Part shown: positions 36,511 to 49,109 of the stretch, in pieces
How the letters are laid out: each line of letters begins with the position of its first letter
Position numbering within the stretch: the stretch's first letter is position 1
Source of the DNA: Siphonodentalium dalli
Taxonomy: Eukaryota > Mollusca > Scaphopoda > Gadilida > Siphonodentaliidae
Reading direction: 5' to 3'
DNA: 64,000 bases
Assembly: GCA_032622095.1 (NCBI GenBank)
Contig: CP136069.1
Coordinates: 107,288,278 to 107,352,277, forward strand
The notes under the pieces: generated by a model
The model's database searches: none
What the model saw: only the letters and a program-made list of their open reading frames with translations
What the model was told of the DNA's origin: nothing
Made by a program: the position numbers and the translations under genes

Positions 36511-37455
36511 ATACCCCCCACAACGAAGTTGGGGGTGTATACTGGTGTCAGCTTGTCCGTCGGTCTGTCCGTAGACACAAATTTGTCTGGAGTTTTTCTC
36601 AGTCGTTTTTTGATCAATTTCCGTGAAACTTGGCACAGACATCAACCACCATGGGAACCTGTGCACCTGTGATTATGACGTCTGTCAGATATTTGTTGGT
36701 GGAGTTATCCTCCCTTTTTCGACTTAGAAAATTTTCGCAAAATGTATAATTTTGTCCGAGCTTTTATTCATACATTTTTCGGTCAATTTAAAAAAAAACT
36801 TGACACAGATAATTAGTACCACGGGAACCTGTACACCTGCGATTATGACGTCTGTCCGACATTTTTTGGTGGAGTTATCTCCCTTTTTCAACTTAGAAAT
36901 GTTTTTTTGCGACATGTCTAATTTTGTCCGAGCTTTTATTCCTACATTTTTAGGTCAGTAATATTTAGTACTGCGATTATGATGTCTGTCCGACTTTTTC
37001 TTGTGGAGTTATTCCCCTTTTTTGACTTAGAAAATATTTGCAACATGCATAATTTTGTCCGAGCTTTTATTCCCACATTTTTCGGTCAATAGGTTTAAGA
37101 TTAGGGTTAGGGTTGTGCACCTGCAATGAGAATGCAAAACACAGGTATGATTTGATTCGATATTCGTTTCGTGTCGATTTAGAAACTTAAGACCTCATTT
37201 ACAAAGTTGGAATGTACACTTACAATTCACACTTAGTGGCAAGATGCTGCCACTGTTGGACTTGTAAGTGTACACTTGGAGCATAAATTTCCCTACACTT
37301 ATGACACACTTGGGAAATGTGCCTTAGGGTTCCAACTATTTAATAATAATTATAACCCCCCCCCCCCCCCCCCCCCCCCCCCTTGCAGGTTCCCATGGTG
37401 GTTGATGTCTGTAACAAGTTTCACGGAAATTGATAAAAAAACGACTGAGAAAAAC
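36511..37455 (-). repeat. HINE-like family D, inverted, with tail hairpin
   Basis: Read on the minus strand, the tail is at 36,511-36,545: hairpin CCCCCAAC-TTC-GTTGTGGGGG then GTATAA, preceded by an acggacagaccgacggacaa tract. Three units of about 170-190 bp run from 36,590 to 37,090. The tail's GGGGGGTATA is complementary to TATACCCCCC in the family D head at 60,098. At 37,383-37,455 a partial unit lies in the opposite orientation, after a C tract (37,357-37,382). Confidence 0.72.
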
Positions 37456-38822
37456 TAGGAAACACACTAGGAAACACACCGCATGTTTTATTATCAGCCA
37501 TATATGAATGGCAAAGAAGAATTAATTCAGTCAGTAACTTGCACTGTATCTTATCTATGATTTACCCCTCTATTAACACATTGTTTGCATTGTTTTATAA
37601 TATTAGGTATTGTTTGATTAATTGGCAGTAATAATTAGTGATCGATGCATGCTCTGGTTCGATCCCGATTCCGTACTTTATTATATATACACACGTAAAT
37701 CGTGTCATTTCACTTCACTTTTATCGCATTGAAGTACACTTTATTCGTACCAAAGTACACTTTATTCATCACCGATTGCCATAGTATCTAATATTCTAGC
37801 AAGTTCGGTTCACAATCTGCATATTCATCTAGTTATCATTCAATTATCACTAATTGTTTAGTATTTTGTCGGCAAGCCATTGTGTAATTTCTTCACTATT
37901 TATCTATCTTTACGCGATTGGTGGATTCGCTTTAAGCTCCGCCCCATGGCCTGTCACTCATATTAAACCGGCAGATTCAATCTTCTCTCTGGGTTGTGTT
38001 ATTGGGTTAAATTATTTTTTAAATTTCGTTTCAATGCAATTGGATTATGCGTCTGTGCATTTAATTTAGCCTCCCATAATATTTGACTATTTTTTCCCCA
38101 TTGGACTGTGATTGGAAATGTTTCTCGCTGTAAATAATGATGAATATTCAAATAACGACATTTTTTACGCTTGGAGTATACTGTACCAGGTATACTGTAT
38201 TTCGTGTCCATTTCCAATGACTGAAATAAACTCCAGCCGAATGAGGTTCAAGAGACCCAATAAATTTTAAACTTTTCAAGATACCAGGCTGCTATAATTT
38301 AAAGCATATAAATAGTTCCACAGTTACTGGACATAAAGTCCCAAAAATAAGTGTTTAATCGAGTTTATAAATCGGTATCCTAATATAATATATTCAAGCA
38401 TCGATATACGTCGATGATTCAAGTTATGCAGGCTTTACCAGGTGCCCGGACAAACTTATCTCAGATAAAAGCACTAAACACAAAATATCGGGCATATGTC
38501 GCCTGTTTCCTATAAACATACTCAGCTTCAACTCGGCAGCGATAAAATCGTTCCGGGCGCCAAATTTCACCATTAGCGACTCGTCGTCATCCATGTTTTC
38601 AATGTTTTCCTATACTTATTCAATCGGTACCGTAATTGGAAAGACCGGTGTTCTGCAACAAATAGTTTGCCTGTTGAAACTTCAAAAACTTCCAAGGTTT
38701 TGTACTAGTGCAATATGATATCTAAAAAATATCACACTTGGAAAACTCGAATCGCACAAGAACGTTAATAGGGCGATATCATGAAATCACGAATTTTGTC
38801 ACGCTGCTGACTCACCAAATAA
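37456..38822. other. Intergenic, old repeat pieces only
   Basis: 37,720-37,970 is a diverged relative of 31,060-31,330. 38,675-38,740 is a family G piece (aacttccaaggttttgtact). No coding signal. Confidence 0.4.
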
Positions 38823-39960
38823 CAGAGATGGGCGGTATTGAAATTTCAATCTCGGTATCGGTATCAGTAAATTTTCGTTGATTTACCTCGGTAACGGTAT
38901 GGTAATCGGTATTGGCTCTTAATTATAAGACCAGACCAGATTAGAGATTTCCGGTAAATTGTGGTAATCCAAGTTTATTACTGAACAGTATATGCGCACG
39001 GTCCGCGGGTTTACTACATTCATGACTGCAGCTAAATTACGCAACAAATGACCTACACATTTAAGTGATATTCACACATCTCTTTGATCATTTACACACA
39101 TGCCACTGCACAGCTTTTGAAAAGAATGAGAGAATGCTGCTTTTGAAAAGAATGAGAGAATGCTCAATGCATGACTGCAATATATATACGTGTCAATTTC
39201 GTCACATTACATTTTCGTGAATGAATAAAATTACAATTCACAAATCGCAATTCGCAATAAATAGTCCCAACGGCGAAATAAATCTGCCATGCAAACACAG
39301 CATTATGTATTTGAGCAAAACACGTTGTATAAAAGAATTCTTAAATAATTTTATGGATCTGTTCTATTTTTAGAAAGTGAAAGTAGATTTCAGGGAAATT
39401 CAGACCCCGTACTCCCATGGATTATTCAGGATATTGGGCACGTGCGACACGCAGACTTTGTGCCAATCAACATTAATTTTGCCACATCATATAACTGACT
39501 ATTGCGTTAATGTTTTTAACATGATTACTTATTGTCACTTTCAGAGATTCCCTGTCATGCTCGATCAAATATAGGACCGTGACGCCACAGCTCCATCTTT
39601 AACTATTCAAAAGCCATTGTGTAATCGATTTGAACATATTTAGGTTCGTAAATCTTCGTGGGCGAAAAATCGCTTACACCAGTTAAAAGTTGCGCAATTG
39701 CACGATGCCGATGATCAATTAATAGAAAGGTAACGACATAGCACACTATAAATATATCCTACGAAATTAGGGAGTGTTTACTGATAAACTTTACTCAATA
39801 CAATTACAAAGACACACAAGTTGGCAACACATGAAATTGATGAATAATTTTAATTGAACCGCAAATTCGATATTTTTAGTTTTGATTCGGTACGGTATAT
39901 TGGTATTACACTGATACCGATCGATACCGCACAGTAAATACCGAGTACCGCCCATCTCTA
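38823..39960. mobile_element. hAT DNA transposon, 1,138 bp, non-autonomous
   Basis: An exact 8-bp direct repeat CCAAATAA (38,815-38,822 and 39,961-39,968) flanks inverted ends CAGAGATGGGCGGTA and TACCGCCCATCTCTA. Subterminal ggtatcggta / taccgat runs fill the first and last ~100 bp. A ~30-bp tandem duplication (gcttttgaaaagaatgagag) lies near 39,113-39,165. There is no transposase. Confidence 0.92.
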
Positions 39961-41494
39961 CCAAATAAGCCGACTAGCTGTCTGCATCATTGGGAGCATC
40001 TATATAGATTTGCATTGTTTACGACACTAATAGCACTGGGTTTACAGTATTCTCAGAATCCGACGATGTCGCAAATACAGCACGTGCAGAGATGACTCTG
40101 TAACTTTTTAGGCTAGCTGTAAACCCCCTGTTTTGCATTCACCATTAAAAGTGAGTTTGATATAGAAATAGAATGATAAATTGAAACATGTCACACGGAA
40201 AGTATACTATAAACATGGGTAGGGGAATAATTTATTTGAGTCTTTATTCTTCTTTTGATACTGGTTTGCACATTAACTGTGACCGATGAACAAAATGAGG
40301 ACAAGTTACCTAATCGCAAAATTACTAGTATGAAATAAAATTTGCATTGTTTACGGCAGCACTGGATTACGGTATAATTTCATAATTCGACAACGCAGCA
40401 AATTAAGGAGAAGGTCAAGTGACCAATTTTTAATGGACATTTCCATGCAAATCTCAGCAGTAAAAGTTACAAATTACAGATATTTCCGGGTGTGACTGTT
40501 GTGCGGTATTGAAAACAATACACATTTATATGGCGGGTTGGCTTAGAATTTGTTCCATTGAGAAAGTTTATGTAATTATTTTTAATTTATTTTTCGTGTT
40601 GTAATTACAAAAATAAATTTATAGCAATAATTGCATATTTACCAAACCCAGCCGCCAGTTAAATGTTATGTCTGTTTAATCATATGGCTGCTGTAAATAG
40701 TTCCCAGACAATGTTTCATATATAACTTTTGTTGGTGTGGTTTGCATGGAAATCCCCATTCAAAAAAATTGGTCATTTGACCTCCCCTTAATAGCACTTA
40801 CTTCACGAGATATTCGAGGCTTTGTCACCCACCGTGACGGATTTGCGGCCACATGAATTTGGGAATCATTTATTTGGGGCTTTAGTCTACTATTTATAAA
40901 AGTTCTCAGACGGAAATTCCAATTTAATTTGGACAAGCTCCCCAGCCTAACAGAGGAGTTTGGTACCGCTCTCGTCACAGCGGAGTTACAGCTCTGGTTT
41001 CAGCGGAATTTCTGCCAATTTGAACGGAGTTAGCCGTAATTACTACTGGAGTTTACAGCGGAGGAAAAACTCCTGTGTGCGTTAAAATTTCATAAGCGGA
41101 GAACGGAGTTTTTAGCGGAGAGCGGAGGAAAAAACTCTGTTCTCCGGCGGAATTTCCGCTTGTAATTTGACAAGGTCCCTTATCTGTCAGATAAGATAAG
41201 ATCCCATTTCATACACAGGAGACTTTAGAGAATGGCAGGCCTACAAGCTTTATATTGTTAGTGAAAGAGACGACTTTTCAAATAATATTGTGACATTAGG
41301 AATGTGAAAGAACAACATTTGTAACAGGGGTACTTATACTTTCTTTAACCCCTCAATTGGCAAGGGTGACAATCTGATTTTTCTCCCAGACCCCTGGACC
41401 GATTTCAACTAAATTTGTGGGATGAGTCGATGTACCCTGGGTGATGTTATAATGTGGTTTTTCAGTTTTTCAAAATTAAATTTAAAAAATAAAA
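39961..41494. other. Intergenic with a CGGAGTT-rich patch
   Basis: From about 40,940 to 41,150, agcggagtt, aacggagtt, agcggagg and ggcggaattt recur with irregular spacing, giving a compositional island. 40,690-40,930 is unrecognised. There is no gene signal. Confidence 0.4.
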
Positions 41495-41507
41495 ATTTAT
41501 ATAGAAT

Positions 41508-44220
41508 ATGTATATAGGAGGTACGGCACAGCAGCAATGTTATATATTTTTTATGCCTCCGAAACATGGCGAGCATTGCTCTTAGAACATGCTTGGGACT
41601 ATACAACACACCAGGCGCCTATTTTTAGAAGCAAATTTGATTTTTGAGACAATGCAATTTTTTTTTAGATTAGGTGGGATACGAACCCCGGCCCGACGGC
41701 GAGCGCGCCTTGCGACTCAAAGTCCGACGTCAATACCACACGGCCACCGAAGCAACCCCAAAAAAGGAAGCTCGAATGGCCGCTGTATTCCGACGTCGCA
41801 CTTAGGACACTATATTTACATTTTAAGGTCTCTATATATATATATGTATATAGGAGGTACGGCACAGCAGCAGCAATGTTATATATTTTATGCCTCCGAA
41901 ACATGGCGAGCATTACTCTTAGAACATGCTTGGGACTATACAACACACCAGGCGCCTATTTTTAGAAGCAAATTTGATTTTTGAGACAATGCAAATTTTT
42001 TTGAGATTGGGTGGGATACGAACCCCGGCCCGACGGCGAGCGCGCCTTGCGACTCAAAGTCCGACGTCAATACCACACGGCCACCGAAGCAACCCCAAAA
42101 AAGGAAGCTCGAATGGCCGCTGTATTCCGACGTCGCACTTAGGACACTATATTTACATTTTAAGGTCTCTATATATATATATGTATATAGGAGGTACGGC
42201 ACAGCAGCAGCAATGTTATATATTTTATGCCTCCGAAACATGGCGAGCATTACTCTTAGAACATGCTTGGGACTATACAACACACCAGGCGCCTATTTTT
42301 AGAAGCAAATTTGATTTTTGAGACAATGCAAATTTTTTTGAGATTGGGTGGGATACGAACCCCGGCCCGACGGCGAGCGCGCCTTGCGACTCAAAGTCCG
42401 ACGTCAATACCACACGGCCACCGAAGCAACCCCAAAAAAGGAAGCTCGAATGGCCGCTGTATTCCGACGTCGCACTTAGGACACTATATTTACATTTTAA
42501 GGTCTCTATATATATATATGTATATAGGAGGTACGGCACAGCAGCAATGTTATATATTTGATGCCTCCGAAACATGGCGAGCATTGCTCTTAGAACATGC
42601 TTGGGACTATACAACACACCAGGCGCCTATTTTTAGAAGCAAATTTGATTTTTGAGACAATGCAAATTTTTTTTAGATTGGGTGGGATACGAACCCCGGC
42701 CCGACGGCGAGCGCGCCTTGCGACTCAAAGTCCGACGTCAATACCACATGGCCACCGAAGCAACCCCAAAAAAGGAAGCTCGAATGGCCGCTGTATTCCG
42801 ACGTCGCACTTAGGACACTATATTTACATTTTAAGGTCTCTATATATATATATGTATATAGGAGGTACGGCACAGCAGCAGCAATGTTATATATTTTATG
42901 CCTCCGAAACATGGCGAGCATTACTCTTAGAACATGCTTGGGACTATACAACACACCAGGCGCCTATTTTTAGAAGCAAATTTGATTTTTGAGACAATGC
43001 AAATTTTTTTGAGATTGGGTGGGATACGAACCCCGGCCCGACGGCGAGCGCGCCTTGCGACTCAAAGTCCGACGTCAATACCACACGGCCACCGAAGCAA
43101 CCCCAAAAAAGGAAGCTCGAATGGCCGCTGTATTCCGACGTCGCACTTAGGACACTATATTTACATTTTAAGGTCTCTATATATATATATGTATATAGGA
43201 GGTACGGCACAGCAGCAGCAATGTTATATATTTTATGCCTCCGAAACATGGCGAGCATTACTCTTAGAACATGCTTGGGACTATACAACACACCAGGCGC
43301 CTATTTTTAGAAGCAAATTTGATTTTTGAGACAATGCAAATTTTTTTGAGATTGGGTGGGATACGAACCCCGGCCCGACGGCGAGCGCGCCTTGCGACTC
43401 AAAGTCCGACGTCAATACCACACGGCCACCGAAGCAACCCCAAAAAAGGAAGCTCGAATGGCCGCTGTATTCCGACGTCGCACTTAGGACACTATATTTA
43501 CATTTTAAGGTCTCTATATATATATATGTATATAGGAGGTACGGCACAGCAGCAATGTTATATATTTGATGCCTCCGAAACATGGCGAGCATTGCTCTTA
43601 GAACATGCTTGGGACTATACAACACACCAGGCGCCTATTTTTAGAAGCAAATTTGATTTTTGAGACAATGCAAATTTTTTTTAGATTGGGTGGGATACGA
43701 ACCCCGGCCCGACGGCGAGCGCGCCTTGCGACTCAAAGTCCGACGTCAATACCACACGGCCACCGAAGCAACCCCAAAAAAGGAAGCTCGAATGGCCGCT
43801 GTATTCCGACGTCGCACTTAGGACACTATATTTACATTTTAAGGTCTCTATATATATATATGTATATAGGAGGTACGGCACAGCAGCAATGTTATATATT
43901 TGATGCCTCCGAAACATGGCGAGCATTGCTCTTAGAACATGCTTGGGACTATACAACACACCAGGCGTCTATTTTTAGAAGCAAATTTGATTTTTGAGAC
44001 AATGCAAATTTTTTTTAGATTGGGTGGGATACGAACCCCGGCCCGACGGCGAGCGCGCCTTGCGACTCAAAGTCCGACGTCAATACCACACGGCCACCGA
44101 AGCAACCCCAAAAAAGGAAGCTCGAATGGCCGCTGTATTCCGACGTCGCACTTAGGACACTATATTTACATTTTAAGGTCTCTATATATATATATATGTA
44201 TATAGGAGGTACGGCAATAT
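41508..44220 (-). repeat. Eight-unit tandem array of a tRNA-like SINE unit
   Basis: Units of 334 or 337 bp start at about 41,512, 41,848, 42,185, 42,522, 42,856, 43,193, 43,530 and 43,864. Two subtypes differ together at four places: two or three CAGs before CAATG, TTGATG or TTATG, CATTGC or CATTAC, and TTTAGATT or TTGAGATT. The order, calling the first B-like, is B A A B A A B B, a 1,008-bp higher-order repeat. The array is flanked by the 13-bp direct repeat ATTTATATAGAAT (41,495-41,507 and 44,221-44,233). The 114-131-codon frames on both strands are copies of this unit and not genes. Confidence 0.9.
42011..42095 (-). other. tRNA-like Pol III promoter segment (one of eight)
   Basis: On the minus strand the unit reads GGTTGCTTCGGTGGCCGTG, an A-box-like TGGCCGTGTGG (42,073-42,083), an anticodon-like loop CTTTGAG, and a B-box-like GGTTCGTATCC (42,014-42,024). 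Each box has one mismatch to consensus. The stems do not pair well, so this is a tRNA-derived head and not a functional tRNA. The same segment is in each array unit. Confidence 0.7.
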
Positions 44221-44233
44221 ATTTATATAGAAT

Positions 44234-45281
44234 GTTTTTTTTTTTTTATATTATTTTTTTTGTTTGTTTGTTTGTTAAATTGAGCAAGGACTTGAATCTA
44301 AAAAAATTGTTTTTAGAGTTAAGTCACTGGCTCCACCCACATTCAACCCAGTGACCTCACTTGAAAAATCCGAACCAAAGTAACCCAAGGACCCTTTATA
44401 CCAAATATGAACGCATTCGGCCCGATGGAACATGAGAAGTCGTTTTAAGAATTACTATGGTGGGAAAGATTTATGGTCCTAGCTTCGCAACTATTTGACC
44501 CGGTGACCTCATTTGAACAAATCATATTTGAGTCACCTAGTGAACATCCACACCAAATATGAACCCATTCGGTCTTATGGTTCTCGAGAAGATGATATTG
44601 ACAGACGGATGGACAGATGGATGGATGGACGGACGTACCCACATTTGGGCACAAATTGGGTCAGTTGTCCAAAATCTTATTGGGTTCCCTTGTTGGGTAT
44701 GAAAAATGTGTTCTCACAAATAGGCACATAGTGGGTCATCCAATATTTTTTTGTTGGGTTCTGGTTGGGCACAATTAAAATATTGTTGGCTGCATAGATC
44801 TGTTCAGATATTTATTGGCTAAAAAATGCAGACATTGTTGAGTAAATTCAAATAAGTTGAAGTCATCTTGGGTTCTCATTTGGGCACAAATTGGGTCAGT
44901 TGTCCAAAATCTTATTGGGTTCCCTTGTTGGGTATGAAAAAAATCTCACAAATAGGCACATAGTGGGTCATCCAATATTTTTTTGTTGGGTTCTGGTTTG
45001 GACATTATGGACTTTTTTTTAGGACAAATGAAGTCCAAACCACCTGTTTAGTACATTCACATGAAAGCCAAAAAATATGTTTGGACAAAGAATAACTTGT
45101 CAGGGCTATTGGGTATACCCAACTAGGTGGGAAAATACCCAACAAGGCGGAAAATACCCAACAAGTGCCCATTGTACCCACAAAGTAACCAATATATGCC
45201 CATATGTAAACATGGACGGACGGACGAGGAGTGATGACTATAGATAGCTCCACTAGAGACTTTGTCTCAAGTGAGCTGAAA
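44234..45281 (+). repeat. HINE-like family A 3' part with TTGGGT sub-repeats
   Basis: Units with ccagtgacctca, atttgaacaaatc and accaaatatgaacccattcgg run to 44,590, then GGACAGATGGATGGATGGAC. A ~120-bp block (ttgggcacaaattgggtcag ...) occurs at 44,645 and again at 44,880, rich in TTGGGT and its complement ACCCAA (45,115-45,180). A second gacggacggacgag tract and the tail gactatagatagctccac...CTCAAGTGAGCTGAAA end it, a mutated form of the family A hairpin. It starts next to the SINE array after a T tract. Confidence 0.7.
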
Positions 45282-45424
45282 GGACAATAGGTAGCCCTCA
45301 ATAAATTGGTTTCACACATTACAATGTTTTACAAGAGGTATCTATGCAGTGGGTGCTGTATAAGACTAATTAATTATCTTGGCAGTAACTTGCCATTATG
45401 TAAACAAGCTGGGTCTCCAAATTG

Positions 45425-45785
45425 TGCCTGTATAAAGGTACAGTTGGCTAACCAATATTTAAGTTTTAACTCCATTAAAAAAATTGGATCCAACTCATAT
45501 TCGAACTTGATCTGTATTTTTGGCTGAGAAACTAACATACCAAATTTGGTTCCGATCAAATGAAAAATGTTTTAGTCATCGTAGCGTGGGTGAATTCTAA
45601 GTCGAAAGTGTAATTTTGGTCTGAGAAACCCATATACAAAATTTGGTTCTGATTGAATAGAAAATGTTTGAGTTATTGAACCATGTGTAAAGTCTCTATG
45701 GACAGATGAACAGACATACAGACGAATAGTCAATCTGGATGTCGACACTATGTTTACCATACTATGGTATGGGTAAACATAAAAA
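45425..45785 (+). repeat. Family C units with tail hairpin
   Basis: Two units (aactcatattcgaacttgatc, accaaatttggttccgatc; then acaaaatttggttctgattg) are followed by ggacagatgaacagacatac, the hairpin GTTTACCATAC-TAT-GGTATGGGTAAAC and ATAAAAA. It is headless. Confidence 0.75.
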
Positions 45786-45885
45786 TTCTCCAGTTATGGC
45801 TTGCGTCTATGGACAAACAGACAAACAACGGTTGGTTGATCCAGACGTCGGCATTTTTATGTGTTCCATACACATAAAAATTATG
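45786..45885 (+). repeat. Second family C tail directly after the first
   Basis: gtctatggacaaacagacaa, ggttggttgatccagacgtc and ccatacacataaaaatta repeat the end of family C, as at 20,670-20,766, but the hairpin is truncated. Confidence 0.6.
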
Positions 45886-45961
45886 AACAAATAATGAGAA
45901 GTGAACTATAAAATATATGAATATATATAACAGCTTCGTATTTCAATGACAATGGTCTTAC

Positions 45962-46047
45962 CATATCCTGTCTCTCATGTGGGTTCATCTTCTCAACAAC
46001 AGACCAGAACCAGCGTTTAAACCTTTGAACTTTCTCTCCATTTTCCC
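45962..46047 (-). CDS. UBR5: UBR5-like HECT E3 ubiquitin ligase, penultimate exon
   Basis: 86-bp exon: acceptor tatctttaacag|GG, donor GATATG|gtaaga. Two bases complete the glycine codon begun by the exon at 59,343; 28 codons follow: ENGEKVQRFKRWFWSVV, then EKMNPHERQDM, ending in phase 0 to join VYFW in the last exon. RFKRWFWSVVEKM is the W-F-W-x-V-V region of HECT domains, and ERQDM-VYFW is characteristic of UBR5/hyd. No lesions. The flanking introns are 27.7 kb (downstream) and 13.3 kb (upstream), and a family C repeat ends only ~75 bp from the donor. Confidence 0.96.
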
Positions 46048-46689
46048 CTGTTAAAGATAAAATTAGTTGCTGATGAAAACAATGAAGTGGGGTTGATTCA
46101 ATGCAATTTTTACATTCATTATAATAGTTCATTATAATAATCGAAACATTTCAGTTGATTGGATAGCATCAGAGCTATGATATAAGTGGTCTTTTGATTT
46201 TTAAATATGTTAAGACTTTTAGGACACGATCGCTTCTCATCAGTAAGAGTCTGACTGTCTCTTTCATAATTATTTAAAATTATGATCGCTTCAAATTATG
46301 TTCACTTAAGCAGCATTTACACGATTGCATTGTGTTGTTCAGTTGCGATGACACAATCCAATGTCTCCGTTAGACCATTAACATGGTTGAGTTGCATTGT
46401 AACGAAGAGCTTCTGATCGTAAGTGATAAGACCGATAATGCCATTATTAAAATGCAATATTGCATATCAAAATATCTGTTATAAATGCATACTATGATAA
46501 TCCAATCCCAAACCTGTAAAATTCCAACACCTAAGTCTTTATTCTCATCAACACAAGTCTCTTAGCAGACTATAGGAGTGTTCAGACATATCTGTTGCGT
46601 GCATTGCATTGAGCTTGGGTTACAAACAATAAAACTATTAATGCGCACAACAGAGAGATTATATTTTCAATGCAATGCAATCATACATT

Positions 46690-47450
46690 AGAGTGCGTTT
46701 AGTGAAAAACAGTTTTCTGCATTTTTCCTCTTGTCTCATGTTTTCCAAATTTTCCAAACACTTTGGTAATTTTTCTAGAAACTTTCCGATTTACCGAAAA
46801 CATCGTTCTTTTCTGCAAACATTTTCCTGAAAACATTGTGATTTGTTCCGAAAACTTTCTGCAAATTACCGATAACGTCATGAATTTATTCTGCAAAGTT
46901 ACAGAAAACATCCTATAGAAAAAACGGTTTAACAAATAAAACGGGCTCGTTTAATATCGGCTAAAGCACTGAAATGTGAAAAGATATCGAGAAACTTTAG
47001 CCAAAGCTCTAAAATTGACATTTCTGGATAACACACAGGCCTACAGTTCAAATGGAATCGCTGCATGATGACATGCAGTATAAAGGAGCGTCTCAAAAGT
47101 CTTTGCGGAATTCCGAAAGCATTTTCCAAAAACAAATGACGTTATGAACTATTTGCGGAAAGCTGTTTTGCGGAAATTACGTTCCTTCTTTCGGAAAATA
47201 GCGGTTTATTTTGTGGAAAGAAGACGACATTTGCGGATTTTTTTTCAGAATACGTCCGACGTTTTCGGAATTTGCGGAAATAATTGCGGAATTCACCATA
47301 ACGTTATCGGAATTTGAGTTTCCTCTTTCGGAATTTGCGGAAATAATTGCGGAATTCACCACAACGCTATCGGAATTTGAATGCATGCGGACATCTTTCC
47401 GGAACATTTGCGGAAATATTCATGGGTGTCGGGCCAGTAAAATCGTAAAC
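46690..47450. repeat. TTTGCGGAAAT-rich repeat family E
   Basis: 46,700-46,920 is packed with variants of tttccgaaaac. 47,090-47,440 is packed with ttgcggaaat, including a 63-bp tandem duplication (units starting 47,264 and 47,327). GAGCGTCTCAAAAGTCTTTG at 47,085 is matched in inverse orientation at 57,220-57,241, marking one element end. Open frames here are low-complexity translations. Confidence 0.65.
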
Positions 47451-47929
47451 ATCGCCGCATAATATAGAGTATAGATCTATGACTATTGCCGGGTTTCTTT
47501 AACAGTGTTTATTAACTTAATAAAAAAAATACGGCAATTAAAACACTTTTCCTTGACGAATCTTTGTATGGCTTCATTTAGCAGTCATTTCCACAACTAT
47601 ATAGTCAAAACGTATTTAATTCACAAGCACGAGTCATGTATATGATGGCATGCAGGGAGTGAGTACCGGCACCCTATATAAACCTCCTGACATGTACTCA
47701 GATATATTTGATCAATCAGTTTATTTCTCATGAACCTATACATACATAGGTATGGAGATAATAACAATTTAAATATATACAACTAGCCGATGAGCCCGAC
47801 GTTGTCCGGGCTATTCAAAAACCAAATTTCAAGTCGATAGCTCCACCCGTTTCCGAGATCTGGTCTGCGTTATTCGGATTTATAGAGCTTAATAAATTCG
47901 CACAACTTGCGGAGATGTGTTACATTGTC

Positions 47930-48350
47930 GTCGTTGAGTAAATCACTCATCAATATTGTATTAGGGCGTCGGCCAGTTAACATTGGTAACAATCTGCGCC
48001 GGTAATTTTTTTTTACATACGAGAAGGTAGTGAAATTCGTCACTAATTAACCCTGTATCGCATAACATGCAAGTTCAGTCATTACGTTCGGTATTGTTCC
48101 ACCGTCCCGTTTCTATTGGTAACTTATGGTTACTAGTTCGGAATTTGCATAACAGTGTTCAGTTATGGTCGCTAAGTACATCAAGATAGGGTTCAAAATC
48201 AAAGTCGTGTTTGAAAATTCGGTATATTTTACCACGACTTGTGTTGTTCATATCACGTTCCCAAGAATCTCTTTGTTCGGATATAAGGCAACATTTTAGA
48301 TATGATTCTAGCTGATCTACGTTAAAATGGTGGCATGACCTGCACACCAT
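47930..48350 (-). pseudogene. LINE ORF2 C-terminal remnant
   Basis: The minus strand reads QLESYLKCCLISEQRDSWER, SRGKIYRIFKHDFDFEPYLD, then after a stop LLCKFRTSNHKLPIETGRWN, and after another stop TCMLCDTGLISDEFHYLLVC. The order FRTSNHKLPIE-GRW-CxxC-DEFHYLL-C is the C-terminal region of non-LTR retrotransposon reverse transcriptase ORFs with a terminal zinc-knuckle-like motif, widespread in marine invertebrates. At least two in-frame stops make it dead. Confidence 0.82.
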
Positions 48351-49109
48351 ATATGCGGCAGATTACATTTGTCTATCAACACGTGAATACAACTCAACCA
48401 GGGGGAAATGTTTTCATCTGTTCTGACAAGAGAGTGCGCACGGCAGACCTAGTTATAGCAATGATGTCAGTTTGACACTGTTTGTAATGTCAACACATTT
48501 GATACAACTTGGCCACTGTTCATAACATGCAACTAAAACACAGCAAGGTGCATCAAAGCAACCAACTGGAAATCTAACTGACAAAAGACGACAAATATCA
48601 AAGGGTTCCGTTGTACCGCATAACAGAAATCAAATATCAGAGGGCAAAGGACACACACAAAAAAACAACACCGACGTCAATCATTATAGTATAAACAGGT
48701 GTAGTTCCCGCCCTCTTTCCCTGTCTGAATGGAGTTACCACTGTGATTGGTTAAATCGAGCTCTTCCCAAATTTCATATCTTTTGTGGATTCCGATTTCG
48801 TTAGATAACGACCAGAATATACGATGAGGTGTGACTGCATCCTTTACATTTCACTTCAAGTATATGATATATGTTGCCTATTGCATTTAGATCTTTTATA
48901 ATATGCACGCGTACCTTGTCACAAATAGGGGAACCCAATACAGTGGTATTAATAGTATTATAGATCAAATGACATAGTTGTTAACTTCCGAAGCACTTAT
49001 TTGCATATTAGATTTGAGATACATTAGGTCCCAGCTTTACTTCAGCATTAGTCCTAACAATTTAATAAAGAGCGTTCCGTATATTGTTTTCATGAATCCT
49101 GATATGGTA
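48351..49109. other. Intronic, nothing recognised
   Basis: Part of the 13.3-kb UBR5 intron. No exon of the gene is expected here and none is seen. 47,795-47,880 just before the LINE remnant (agctccacccgtttccgaga) looks like another dispersed repeat. Confidence 0.35.

Noticed and set aside
42011-42095. Functional tRNA gene
   Set aside because: A and B boxes are present but imperfect and the acceptor and anticodon stems do not pair, so it is a tRNA-derived SINE head.
41589-44205. Eight near-identical 88-131-codon frames on the plus strand and matching minus-strand frames
   Set aside because: They are translations of the 334/337-bp tandem unit, exist on both strands, have no recognisable domain and end in microsatellite sequence.
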